This document shows positions 52,795-61,758 of a DNA stretch of 64,000 bases, piece after piece. The position numbers and the translations under genes are program-made. The notes under the pieces were generated by a model. The model ran no database searches. It saw only the letters and a list, made by a program, of their open reading frames with translations, and had not been told where the DNA came from. The DNA is from WYZ-LMO2 sp038731605 (GTDB taxonomy: Archaea; Halobacteriota; Archaeoglobi; Archaeoglobales; Archaeoglobaceae), in contig JAVYQP010000006.1 of the NCBI GenBank assembly GCA_038731605.1, positions 17,457 through 81,456 of the forward strand, in the 5' to 3' direction. Every line of letters begins with the position of its first letter. The stretch's first letter is position 1.

Positions 52795-53482
52795 AAATCC
52801 TAAGGAACTCCTCAACTATTCCCCCAAATCCCCTTTCTTCAGTCTTCACAACTCCTGCGTAGTCTACAAGGGTCATCATGTTGATGCAGAAGAGCATCGA
52901 TCTTCTGAAATCCTTCTCACCAACGAAGGTCATCCAAATTTCCTTGTTCTCCTCTTCAAGTATTTGGAGAATCCCTCCATATCTCAACTTGCAACCATTC
53001 AAGTGATTGCGGATTGATTCCTTCACACTTTCCATCGCTTCTTTGGCAACGCTTCTCTCTAAGCCGATGTATTTCAGAACGATGCTTTCGTGCCCCTCGA
53101 GAATTCTTTCGAATTCTTCGCTTTTTTCGCAAACCTTGAACTCTCCAAACTTGGACTTGAACCTCTCTATTCTCTTCTTCAGCCCCATCGCATAGTGGTG
53201 GTATAGGATCGTTGCCTCCACGAGCCTCGAGTCTAAATCCAAATACTTTGTGAAAACGTGCGAGATATAAGTCGAGAACAGCTCGTGCCCAAGGAAGTTC
53301 TTTTTTGTCTGGTAGAAAATCTTCCCAGAATCGTGAAGAACAATTGCGATGCGAAGCTCCTTTTCAACTTTTTCACCAAAAAGCTTCCAGAATTTTCCTC
53401 GCCTCAAGCTTTCAAAGGCTTTGAGGCAAGCGGAGACGTGGTCTTCAAGCGTTTGGAGCGGTTCATGCCTTGCGATTATCAT
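52772..53482 (-). CDS. cas3'': CRISPR-associated HD nuclease Cas3''
   Basis: 236 residues. The HD motif is His-50/Asp-51 in LHDSGK, with further histidines at GHELF (66) and YHHYAMG (about 94). This is the split nuclease half of Cas3, as in type I-A. It degrades target DNA with the helicase half encoded just upstream. The two genes overlap by 4 bases. Confidence 0.92.
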   Translation of the reverse strand: MIIARHEPLQTLEDHVSACLKAFESLRRGKFWKLFGEKVEKELRIAIVLHDSGKIFYQTKKNFLGHELFSTYISHVFTKYLDLDSRLVEATILYHHYAMGLKKRIERFKSKFGEFKVCEKSEEFERILEGHESIVLKYIGLERSVAKEAMESVKESIRNHLNGCKLRYGGILQILEEENKEIWMTFVGEKDFRRSMLFCINMMTLVDYAGVVKTEERGFGGIVEEFLRIYAPLSRL

Positions 53483-55092
53483 AATCTCAGCCCAGAATTC
53501 GAGTCGTAGTTCGCATCGATTAGGAAAGCGACGACATTTTCCCTGAGAATCGTCTTGTATACGCTTTTTGGATCGTATTTGTTCACTTCGATCTCCCTGA
53601 GCGTTAGTCTGTTGCCATCTCTTAGGTAGGCTCCTTCGATTGGAAGTCTCTTAAAGGAGCCAAAGGAGACTGGAACAACGCATTCCTTCACGAATTTCGA
53701 GACATCGAGATGGGCTTCTCTTTCAAACGTTACCGGAATCTGGATTTCATCTCGAACGAAGCTCCCCATCATTCTGAAAAGCATGTCCAACGACCTTTTC
53801 GAGAGGTTTTCCAGATAGTTTGGAGTCATTTCGAGCTCTTCGACGATCTTTTTGTCAACAACAAAGTCTTCTTGGGTGTAAACCGCATCGAGCAAATCGG
53901 CATAACCTTTCCCATTTTCAACCGTTGGAAGATGGACGTTTAAAGCGTTCGAGTTCTCCTTCAACCACTTAAGCGTCCTTTCAACCAGATCTCTACTGTA
54001 GACTTTGTAAAGATCCCCTTCGATTTTCTCGAACCAGACGAAGATATCTCCTTCCGTTTCTTTGTATCTCAAAAATCTCCCAAAGCGCTGGATCAGAGAG
54101 CTCGCAGGGGCGATGTCGGTGATGAGCAAATCCGAAGAGATGTCGACTCCAGCTTCAACGACTTGCGTCGCTACAACGATGTTAGCATCTCTTATCTTTC
54201 CAACTTTTTCTTCCCTATCTTTTTCGGTAAACCTCGAGTGGATCAGCAAAGCTTCGTAGCCTTTGGATTTCAGGATATCGTAGAACTTTGTCGCTTCTTC
54301 AACTGTGTTAAAGATCACTAAAGCCCTTGAAAAGTCTCCTTCTTTTATCCAGCCGAAGATCCTTTCAAACTTCTCTTCCCCGCTTAGCTCTCTAACCTCT
54401 ATCCTGTATTTCTTCCCGATTCTCTGCGAGTAGAAATCCGGATCGCTCGATTTCTCGAAGCTCATGAATCTTACAGGACTTACCTCCTCTATTTTCTTTT
54501 TAAGAGCTCTCGGTAAAGTTGCGGACATTAGAAAGACTTTTTGATCGAATTTTTCAGCGATTTTTAGCAGGGAAGCCAAGAAACTAAGCGATTTTGTCGA
54601 ATCAGCGAGCAAATGAACTTCGTCAAGAATGAGATTTGAAAACACAACCGATGCCATCGCAAAAAAGTAATGACCATAGCTCTTCTCAGCGTAGACTTTT
54701 TCAAGATCTTCTGGAGAAATTCCGAATAGGTTTAAAGACAATGTGTCGACAGTTGTGAGGGTTATCGGTTTGATCAAATACGGGGAATCCGGGTTGTGCA
54801 TGTATCTCTTTCCAACGAATTCTTCCCTTGCAAGTTCTTTGAACTTTTTGAACTGGTCTTCCAACAAAGCTCTCAAAGGATATGCAACGATGCACTTGAA
54901 CTCCTCTTCGATCGAATAAAGCGCGATGCTCGCTGCGAACGTAGACTTTCCGTAGCCAGTCGGGGCTTCGATTGCAAAAAAGTTGTTTTCGTTCCATCTT
55001 TTCTCGATTTCCTCGATCGCAAGTTCTATGAATTGTCTGGGCTTTGAATTGAACCATCGCTTTGAAACGGAATCAAGATGTTCCCCGAGCAT
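53479..55092 (-). CDS. cas3': CRISPR-associated helicase Cas3'
   Basis: 537 residues, superfamily 2 helicase. Walker A APTGYGKST (43-51), DEVH (157-160), MSATLP, and the motif VI QRFGRFLR are intact. Cas3' unwinds target DNA for the HD nuclease. There is no HD domain fused, consistent with type I-A. One base separates it from cas8a2. Confidence 0.95.
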   Translation of the reverse strand: MLGEHLDSVSKRWFNSKPRQFIELAIEEIEKRWNENNFFAIEAPTGYGKSTFAASIALYSIEEEFKCIVAYPLRALLEDQFKKFKELAREEFVGKRYMHNPDSPYLIKPITLTTVDTLSLNLFGISPEDLEKVYAEKSYGHYFFAMASVVFSNLILDEVHLLADSTKSLSFLASLLKIAEKFDQKVFLMSATLPRALKKKIEEVSPVRFMSFEKSSDPDFYSQRIGKKYRIEVRELSGEEKFERIFGWIKEGDFSRALVIFNTVEEATKFYDILKSKGYEALLIHSRFTEKDREEKVGKIRDANIVVATQVVEAGVDISSDLLITDIAPASSLIQRFGRFLRYKETEGDIFVWFEKIEGDLYKVYSRDLVERTLKWLKENSNALNVHLPTVENGKGYADLLDAVYTQEDFVVDKKIVEELEMTPNYLENLSKRSLDMLFRMMGSFVRDEIQIPVTFEREAHLDVSKFVKECVVPVSFGSFKRLPIEGAYLRDGNRLTLREIEVNKYDPKSVYKTILRENVVAFLIDANYDSNSGLRL

Positions 55093-55093
55093 A

Positions 55094-56284
55094 CTAAGAC
55101 AATTTTGCGATTATTCTCCTATACTCTTTTGCCCTATTCCTCTCTCTTGGATTATTGCTGTTCTCGAGTTTCCTGATAGCTTCGCTTATTTTCTGTGTGA
55201 ACTCATGGAATCCGTCAGCGTCTCCGAGGACAACGAATCTATAAAGCCCGTTTATCGCAACAAGAACGTTCTCAGCTTCAGCGTATCTATTCTTCTTGCC
55301 CATAGAGGAGAGGGCTTCGAGAACTACGCTCTGTGGGGATACTATTTCTCTAAGCGATTTAATCAGCCTTTCAGAATCTCCGAAATACTTGGAGAGAGCT
55401 TCGAACTTCGTTTCTTTGAAGAATTCGATCGGAGTAACTTCGTAGATCTTGTAAGCGTAAATCTGTCTCTGCCCTTCGGGGGAGATCTTGAAGAGCAAAA
55501 GCGAAATCTTGTCTAAGTTCTCTTTCTCCAACAAATTCCGGATTTCGACGTTCAAAGCTACCTCGGCGACTAAAAGCTCGTTCGAGTAGTGCTTAGAGAT
55601 TATCTCGTTTAGCATCTTCCTTGCATTATCCTTGACGTTCATCAAAGTCTTTACAAGATCCCTTTTACCACTACTGAGCAATCTAAGGACTTCATCGGGC
55701 GAGAAGAATAGGAAGTAGTAGTTTCTCTGCTGTTGTTGTGCCACAGCAATTACGAACGCAGAGTATATACCGAGCAGGGCAATCAAAGCGATTTCTTTGG
55801 AAATGTAGAGAGTTAACTGCTCCGAAGTGAGCTCGCTTTCAAGAGAGCTAAAACCTGTGTATCTATCGACTTTGAATATCTGCGGTGCTGAGATGCCGTC
55901 TTCTTTCCTCTTCAAATCGATGAGAACTGTTTTCTTGCTAAAGCGCTGAGATATCTCAATATCTCCTGAGACTTTGATCACATCGGAGCTCCCCTTTAGC
56001 AACTTAAGCAGATCGGAGAAGGTTTTTCTGCTCTGCAAATTCAAGCCGAGCTTCTCGAAAATCTTCGAGTTTATGTTGTCATTCCCAGCCATCGCAACTT
56101 TGATCCCATCGATCCTTCCGTCTTCCAGATTTGCAAAGGCTTTCGAGAGAAAGTCATCTTCGAAATCAATTTCAGTAAGCGAAAAAGCCTTCGAATGCTT
56201 TGAGATCAAGTAAAGCAGACCTTCATAGATTACAGAACTAAGAAAGGTCGAATCTGCTGGTAGAAAAAGTCTCACTTTCGACAT
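55094..56284 (-). CDS. cas8a2: type I-A Cascade large subunit Cas8a2 (Csa4)
   Basis: 396 residues, alpha-helical, low complexity of motifs. Assignment rests on length, the N-terminal alpha/beta segment (FLPADSTFLSSVIYEGLLYL) and its position between cas5 and cas3'. The large subunit recognises the PAM and recruits Cas3. It overlaps cas5 by 13 bases. Csx9 or Cas8a1 are alternatives that a profile search would settle. Confidence 0.78.
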   Translation of the reverse strand: MSKVRLFLPADSTFLSSVIYEGLLYLISKHSKAFSLTEIDFEDDFLSKAFANLEDGRIDGIKVAMAGNDNINSKIFEKLGLNLQSRKTFSDLLKLLKGSSDVIKVSGDIEISQRFSKKTVLIDLKRKEDGISAPQIFKVDRYTGFSSLESELTSEQLTLYISKEIALIALLGIYSAFVIAVAQQQQRNYYFLFFSPDEVLRLLSSGKRDLVKTLMNVKDNARKMLNEIISKHYSNELLVAEVALNVEIRNLLEKENLDKISLLLFKISPEGQRQIYAYKIYEVTPIEFFKETKFEALSKYFGDSERLIKSLREIVSPQSVVLEALSSMGKKNRYAEAENVLVAINGLYRFVVLGDADGFHEFTQKISEAIRKLENSNNPRERNRAKEYRRIIAKLS

Positions 56285-57114
56285 CCGACCACCGTTTCGC
56301 CATTCGCAGAATATGCAACGTAATTTGATTCGAGCTTAACTCTAAACTCCGGCGGATTCAAAGGGTCCTTCAATATTGGAACTCTGAAAGGTATAGCTTT
56401 TTTCCCGGAAAGGTAGCTCGAAATCGGATCTCTATGCTCGTGGACGTAGGGATTCATGTAAACTTCGAAATCCCATCTTGGTGTGCTGTGGATCTCCTTT
56501 ATACCAAAGTCTGCCGGGAAGCTGTAGGTCGTGCGAACAATTCCCTCCCTGATCTCTACCGCAACTTTTTCAACGTTCACCGCAGAAACCCTGCTTTCCT
56601 TGCTACCAACTCGATGTATTTTCCAGAAGAGATCTTCCTCAACCTCGATTTTCTTGCCGTTGAAGTTCATCGTCGACTCTTTGAAAACCAAAAACCAACG
56701 AATTGTCGGCGCATTTCCATCGAGCGAGGAGAGAATCGTTTTTCCTCTTGCTGGAGAGTCAAAGGACTTATCCAAATACTCGAGATGAGGAGCAAGTATC
56801 TGTATATCTTTTCCTGTTCTCTTATCCTTTGCACCTGTTTTTCTTATGGTTATGATCCGGTTTATATCCGAATACTTCAGCGGAACGCAATTCAAAGCTC
56901 TGAAGCCTATTGCGCAGAGATTTCTGCTAATCTCAGAAACTATTTCCGTTCCCTTCTTTTCCCCGATGTTGTTCTCCTTTGCAATCGTTTCAGCTAAAGC
57001 TCCTAAGAAGGTGGTCGGGGGAGGATAAAAGAAAGAGGGTGAGGTCTTGGATAAGCCAACGATCCTTGCCTGAAATCCCCAGACGAACTCGTAGTCAGCG
57101 ATGAAGCCGATCAT
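56272..57114 (-). CDS. cas5: type I-A Cascade subunit Cas5a
   Basis: 280 residues. The N-terminal RAMP strand (IADYEFVWGFQARIVG) and SFFYPPPTTFLGALAETI are typical of Cas5a. It holds the crRNA 5' handle in Cascade. It overlaps cas7 by 4 bases and cas8a2 by 13. Confidence 0.88.
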   Translation of the reverse strand: MIGFIADYEFVWGFQARIVGLSKTSPSFFYPPPTTFLGALAETIAKENNIGEKKGTEIVSEISRNLCAIGFRALNCVPLKYSDINRIITIRKTGAKDKRTGKDIQILAPHLEYLDKSFDSPARGKTILSSLDGNAPTIRWFLVFKESTMNFNGKKIEVEEDLFWKIHRVGSKESRVSAVNVEKVAVEIREGIVRTTYSFPADFGIKEIHSTPRWDFEVYMNPYVHEHRDPISSYLSGKKAIPFRVPILKDPLNPPEFRVKLESNYVAYSANGETVVGCRK

Positions 57115-58040
57115 ATCCTTCTCTTTGCTTCATCCATTGCGTTGATCACAACCTCTTCGAAGCTCCCATCTTTCGGGAATACGAAGAGCTTTGTTTCGTA
57201 ATTCACCTTCTCTAACTTCTTCTTCGCGTTCTCTATGTATTTCTCCGTAAAAGGACTCGGGACAGTCCAAGTGTCGTTCGAGACTGCGATGACGAGCGAT
57301 TCCCAGTCGAGGATCGGCATGAATCTCGTTTTCTTCGCACCAAAGCAGAACTCGATGAGGAACTTCTTTATCGCTTCGAGCGTCGCTTCAACTCTTTGCT
57401 TTCTATTGTTCACAACTTCTTTGCCAGCGTTTTCGTAGCTAAACGTCGTTTTTCCGATGAACTTGGAATCGAAATCAAAGCTAAACGTGTAGACCGCCGA
57501 AGATAGCTCGACGTAGTATATCATCTGTCCCTGTTCTCTCACAAAGGGCGTTCCCAAAGCGTAGCGTGAATGGAGTTGCGGTTCGATCACAACTTTGTCC
57601 AGCGCTTCTTTTGCCGGGATCATGTAACCTGTGAAGAAGTTCGAAGTTCTTTTGACGTTCATTTCTTCGGCGTAAAGAAATCCGCCCACATCTTCGACAA
57701 CGCAATCGCTTATGACTTTCTTCTCGATCTCAAATTCGTTTCCTGGAACGTCTGCTCCAAAGGCGGATTTAAACACAGACTTGTTCGTGCTCTTCAGAAA
57801 TATTCCTTTTTCACAGAGCTTGCAGACTGGCAAGCCTTTGCCCTTCGCAACTTCAGCAAGCGTCACTTGGAAACCATGCGCTATGCTCTCTCCACTTATT
57901 GCTGGGACGAAGTAAGTTGTGTAGCCACCATCTGGAAGAATTACCGGAACTCTACGATGCTTCACGTAATTTCCAACACTCTCAGTCATGTTTAGGGCTT
58001 CGACGTTGAGCAAAACCCTCCCACGAATAGAGACAAACAT
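57111..58040 (-). CDS. cas7: type I-A Cascade backbone Cas7a (Csa2)
   Basis: 309 residues. SIRGRVLLNVEALN opens the RAMP fold, and VPVILPDGG and PAISGESIAHGFQ are Csa2/DevR-type blocks. Multiple copies line the crRNA. CKLCEKG adds a cysteine pair. The ATG at 58040 overlaps the csa5 stop (TGATG); a TTG one codon earlier is possible. Confidence 0.93.
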   Translation of the reverse strand: MFVSIRGRVLLNVEALNMTESVGNYVKHRRVPVILPDGGYTTYFVPAISGESIAHGFQVTLAEVAKGKGLPVCKLCEKGIFLKSTNKSVFKSAFGADVPGNEFEIEKKVISDCVVEDVGGFLYAEEMNVKRTSNFFTGYMIPAKEALDKVVIEPQLHSRYALGTPFVREQGQMIYYVELSSAVYTFSFDFDSKFIGKTTFSYENAGKEVVNNRKQRVEATLEAIKKFLIEFCFGAKKTRFMPILDWESLVIAVSNDTWTVPSPFTEKYIENAKKKLEKVNYETKLFVFPKDGSFEEVVINAMDEAKRRI

Positions 58041-58381
58041 CAACCCTCACCTCCTACCAAACTCGCAGACTTAGCCAAGGCTTTCGAAGCTATGAGGGCT
58101 GTAACTTCTCTCAGCTCTTTCCTGCTCTCGATGCTTGTCATCGAGTTCAGGCATTTCTCCACGAGTTCAAACTTTATCTTCTTCGCAAGCTCTTCCGCTT
58201 TTTTGTTCCCAAACTCCTTTCCAAGCAATGAGTGCAGATCTCTAAGCGCCTCCTTCAGATAAAACAAAGCTAAATCCTTTGATGGAGCGTAGCCGAGTTT
58301 GTCGATGTAACTGTAGTTTTTGTTCTCTGCAACAAGAACTGCGAGAACCTTTGCGACCTCGTCTACCTCCCAAGGTTCCAT
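58040..58381 (-). CDS. csa5: type I-A Cascade small subunit Csa5 (Cas11a)
   Basis: 113 residues, fully helical. Length, composition and its place as first gene of the interference operon, just before csa2, fit Csa5. It supports R-loop formation in type I-A Cascade. A CTTTATATTTAT box about 21 bases upstream gives the operon promoter. Confidence 0.85.
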   Translation of the reverse strand: MEPWEVDEVAKVLAVLVAENKNYSYIDKLGYAPSKDLALFYLKEALRDLHSLLGKEFGNKKAEELAKKIKFELVEKCLNSMTSIESRKELREVTALIASKALAKSASLVGGEG

Positions 58382-58418
58382 GGAGAATGGTAAAGAGGAT
58401 AAATATAAAGCTTTCTAT

Positions 58419-58433
58419 TGTTCAAATTCAACA
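58419..58433. promoter_or_regulatory. dyad between csa5 and csa3 promoters
   Basis: TGTT-caaattc-AACA is a 4+4 dyad around a near-symmetric AAATT centre. It sits between the TATA box of the interference operon (58396-58408) and that of csa3 (about 58439-58451). The position suits binding by the Csa3 regulator encoded 40 bases away. The arms are short, so this is tentative. Confidence 0.4.
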
Positions 58434-58471
58434 GAAACGCATAAATACTTTCTCGATGCACAAAATAGTGC

Positions 58472-59101
58472 ATGAAAACTACACTAATAGCGACGTTGGG
58501 TTTCGACGAGAAGTTCTGCTACCGAGCGATATTAAGGCATGGGATCAAAGAAGGGGACGAGATAATACTGATAACCGCAGAAAAAGTTGAAAAGGTCGAG
58601 AAAGCTTACGAGTGGATAAAAAGGCTCATTCAAACTTCCTTCTCAGAGAAGGTAAGGGTTCAGCTTTTCGAAGTGAACGTCGAAAGTCCTGAGGAGGCGA
58701 TAAAGAGAGTTGTTGAGATCATAAAGCGTGCAGAGGGTAGAATTGTTGTAAATCTAAGCGGTGGAATGCGAGCTTTGGTTGCAATCGTGCTAATTGCTTG
58801 CATTATCGCAGACGTGAACGCGAGGATAGAGCTCGAGAAGGAAGATTTCAGCGGAGTCGTTGAGTTCCAGTCGCAGTTGATGAAGCTCGTTAAATCACCT
58901 CCAACAGGAGTTGAGCTCGAAATTCTTAAGCTAATAGAAAGGGGTTTTAAAAGGGTCAACGAGATTGCCAAGGAGCTTGAAAAAGATGAGAGCACGATAA
59001 GGAGGCATTTGATAGAGTTGAGCAGAGAGGGCTTAGTTGAGGCTGAGAAAAAGAAACCGCTTGTTTTAAGGCTTACAAGCCTTGCGAAGCTCTTCTTATG
59101 A
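58472..59101 (+). CDS. csa3: Csa3 CARF / winged-helix transcription regulator
   Basis: 209 residues. CARF domain 1-140 with NLSGGMRALVAI (94-105) as the ligand loop. Winged helix 145-205 (VNEIAKELEKDESTIRRHL). Csa3 proteins bind cyclic oligoadenylate and control cas and leader promoters. It diverges from the interference operon and overlaps cas6 by 4 bases. A CATAAATACTTT box lies about 25 bases before the ATG. Confidence 0.93.
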   Translation: MKTTLIATLGFDEKFCYRAILRHGIKEGDEIILITAEKVEKVEKAYEWIKRLIQTSFSEKVRVQLFEVNVESPEEAIKRVVEIIKRAEGRIVVNLSGGMRALVAIVLIACIIADVNARIELEKEDFSGVVEFQSQLMKLVKSPPTGVELEILKLIERGFKRVNEIAKELEKDESTIRRHLIELSREGLVEAEKKKPLVLRLTSLAKLFL

Positions 59102-59964
59102 CGTTCTCCTTAAAGCTTACAAAGCTCAGGGCGAAGCTATACTTCCCGAGTTACAAGCTCCCATACTGGCTTGGGAACAAGTTCCGAGGTGGTTTTGGAG
59201 CTGTGCTCCTTAGGGCGATCTGTGGTTATATAAAGCCGAGATGCGACGCCTGCAAGTCTAACGAAGACTGTCTATACTACATAGTCTACGAGAAGGAGAG
59301 ACAAAAGAAGGGCAAAAGTCAACCTCTAAGACCGATCGTTTTTGTTCCCCCGTTTTTTGGGGAAGAAGTAACCGGAAGAGGCGAGATAGATGTAGAGATA
59401 AACATATTTGGCGATTACTACAGATTCTTGCCCCACGTGATCTATGGACTCAGATTCTTGGGCAAAATCGGAATAAATTCGAACAGTAAATACGAAGTTC
59501 TGAGTATAAAGGACGTTTTCAGCGGTAAAGAAGTCTATGACGGGGAAAGAGTCTATGCTGAGAGGCTTAAAACGATCGATCTGTGCGAAGTTGAAGGGAG
59601 AGAGCTTGACGAATTCGCAGTTAAATTCGTCACACCAATCGAAGCGAAAGCACCGATAACTCTCGAGGATTTGCTAAAGATGATTCGGAGAAGGCTAATG
59701 CTCTACGTGAACGAATACGGAATAGGCATTGTTCCGAGCTTTAACTGCGATGCAGAAATCCTTGAATCCGAGTGGAGAAATCATAAACTCGTGAATTACT
59801 CGAGGAGAAAGGGAAGAAGGGTTTTCAACGGAATTACGGGTTATGCAAAATACAGAATAAAGGAGTGCGACGAAGGAGCTTTGAGACTTCTCTCGATAGG
59901 CGAGCTCATCGGCGCTGGCTCAAAGGCGAGCTTTGGAATGGGGTTTTTAAAGATTAGCGTTTGA
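59098..59964 (+). CDS. cas6: CRISPR pre-crRNA endoribonuclease Cas6
   Basis: 288 residues. The RAMP fold begins at LTKLRAKLYFPSY, includes LPYWLGNKFRGGFGAVLLRAIC, a CDACKSNEDC cysteine group, and ends in GELIGAGSKASFGMGFLKI, the C-terminal G-rich loop. It cuts the repeat to leave the 8-base handle. It shares a message with csa3 (ATGA overlap). Confidence 0.9.
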   Translation: MTFSLKLTKLRAKLYFPSYKLPYWLGNKFRGGFGAVLLRAICGYIKPRCDACKSNEDCLYYIVYEKERQKKGKSQPLRPIVFVPPFFGEEVTGRGEIDVEINIFGDYYRFLPHVIYGLRFLGKIGINSNSKYEVLSIKDVFSGKEVYDGERVYAERLKTIDLCEVEGRELDEFAVKFVTPIEAKAPITLEDLLKMIRRRLMLYVNEYGIGIVPSFNCDAEILESEWRNHKLVNYSRRKGRRVFNGITGYAKYRIKECDEGALRLLSIGELIGAGSKASFGMGFLKISV

Positions 59965-59994
59965 TCTAATTATCTCTCGTTCTCTTTCAATCAA

Positions 59995-61224
59995 TTAGGT
60001 TTTGGGTTTGAGCAACCATTTTCTGATCTCCCCACGTTTGCTCTCATCCCATTTGATGTAGATCTCGTCGTTCCTTTTCATAACCTTTGTATACTCCTTC
60101 AGGAATCCGCAGTGTGCGAAGAAGTTTCTCTTCCGATCTGCGCTACCTTCCGAGCCATAGAGACCCTTTAGCGTAGTCCAGTTTTCGGAAACTTTCACCC
60201 CCATTTCTTTTATGTTTTCCAATTCACGCCTTAAGAAAATCTGGTTAACGTTTAATTTGAGATTTTCATAAATGCGTGAAAACTTCTTCTCTATTTCACT
60301 AACGCACGGCTCTGAAAGCTGGGATTTGAATTCTCTAAAGCTTCTGAAAATTGCAATCGAGAAAAATACGTTTGAAACTTCCTTCAGACTCATAGATATC
60401 TCGTTCTTCAAGAACTCCTTTACCATCTCTAAGATCGATTTCTCGATTTCTTCAACGTCCACATCGAACTTCAGGAGTTCGTAGAAGGCAAGAGGAACGC
60501 TATATTGCACGGAGTTGAACGCAATCTTGGTTTCATCATGCATCTTCTTAAAGTCGGATTTTTGACTGCTATACTTTTTATATATCTCCGTAGCTTTCTC
60601 TATAGCTTTTGTTTCTGCATCTCTAAAAAGCTTATCTATACGGACTTCTTCTTCCAGAGAAAAGAAAGCTCTTGGGGGTATCTCCGAGAACTCAACTTTT
60701 ACTCTCTCGACACCCTTTACTACTGGCTGATGCGTTGCAATCCTTATCTTAAATTCACCTTTCTGCAAAATCTTCTCAAGGTTTTTATAGGTCGCATATC
60801 TTCGAGTTGCTTCGATCAAAGCAAAAACATAGACATTTTGCCCGGTCGAGACGTCTACGATGACACTTTCGGGCTTTCTCTTGAGGAGCTCCAAGAACAT
60901 CGAAACTACGACGTCCTCAAACCTCATCTTGTATCTCACACTCTTATCCCCGAATCTATATTCTCCGATCGAGGGAAACTCAACAAGCTCGAAGTCCTCA
61001 AAGCCCCTATCTTTGATCGCTTTCTCCAGCTCTTTTAGACCTCCACATTTCTCTACTATGCTCTGCGGAGCGAAAAGGAAGACCGTTTCGCTAATACCCT
61101 TGCTCTCGAAGAATCTCCTGAGCGCATCCGATGATATGAAGGTCTTGTATCGAAAATCTCCTTCTTCGATTTCATACTCGATCTCATGATACTTGTCTGG
61201 CTCTCCGATAACTTGCAGTATCAT
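59995..61224 (-). CDS. csx1: Csx1-family CARF-HEPN ribonuclease
   Basis: 409 residues. The CARF domain (1-185) has the DVSTGQN ligand loop (124-130). The C-terminal HEPN domain has RNFFAH (Arg-366 to His-371), the R-x4-H catalytic motif. Csx1 degrades RNA once a type III complex makes cyclic oligoadenylate. Its presence fits the RAMP genes at the right edge of the window, not the type I-A genes. It converges on cas6. Confidence 0.9.
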   Translation of the reverse strand: MILQVIGEPDKYHEIEYEIEEGDFRYKTFISSDALRRFFESKGISETVFLFAPQSIVEKCGGLKELEKAIKDRGFEDFELVEFPSIGEYRFGDKSVRYKMRFEDVVVSMFLELLKRKPESVIVDVSTGQNVYVFALIEATRRYATYKNLEKILQKGEFKIRIATHQPVVKGVERVKVEFSEIPPRAFFSLEEEVRIDKLFRDAETKAIEKATEIYKKYSSQKSDFKKMHDETKIAFNSVQYSVPLAFYELLKFDVDVEEIEKSILEMVKEFLKNEISMSLKEVSNVFFSIAIFRSFREFKSQLSEPCVSEIEKKFSRIYENLKLNVNQIFLRRELENIKEMGVKVSENWTTLKGLYGSEGSADRKRNFFAHCGFLKEYTKVMKRNDEIYIKWDESKRGEIRKWLLKPKT

Positions 61225-61758
61225 TATTTTTGTAAAGTCAACCTATGATTTAAGCTTTTGGTTGAATCCGAGCGAGCTTAGTGTTACTTAGTAATACCAA
61301 ATCATGCTACACGCTAACAAGCAATTTCAGGGCAATGCGGAGCTTTATAAAATTCGATTTTCACCATTTCTTTGCTTTTAAAATCTTAGTCGAGCTGGAA
61401 CGACTTTTCTCGAATTTGAGCTAAAATTCGGCAAAGAAGATAAAACCGAGCCAAGATTAACGAGGAAATAAAAATCTGCATGTCTAAAATTTCGTCGAAT
61501 TATACTTTTTATTCATCATATACATACAGAGAAACAAGGCAATAGTTGCCGTTAAAATTTTTATAAACCGCTTTTCGCCATGAGTTCTTTTTTATTCGAA
61601 ACTCTTTGCCTTCAACGCTAACAATTCGAGAGAACTTTGCTTATATGATCACCGCATGTCTTTTTAAACCCTCCTTCAAATTCGAGACATGCAAATTGGT
61701 GATACTGGAAAAGTGTGGAAAAGCTTATATTTTTTGAATCGCAGGATTTTTAGGTAGG
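61225..61758 (+). promoter_or_regulatory. CRISPR leader and csx1 upstream region
   Basis: 534 bases without a supported gene, AT-rich. The last part before the array has GCTTATATTTTTT (about 61724-61736), a TATA box whose start point about 25 bases on would fall at the first repeat. Earlier TTATAAACC and ATTATACTTTTTATT elements may be further promoters. The leader role follows from three facts: repeats read towards ATTGAAAG at their 3' end, the degenerate repeat is at the other end, and this side is gene-free. Confidence 0.75.
61281..61297. promoter_or_regulatory. 17-bp dyad upstream of csx1 and the array
   Basis: GTGTTACT-T-AGTAATAC forms two 8-base arms with one mismatch. It is about 35 bases upstream of the csx1 TATA box (GCTTAAATCA, about 61246-61255). 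It is a candidate operator for a Csa3-type regulator. Confidence 0.4.
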
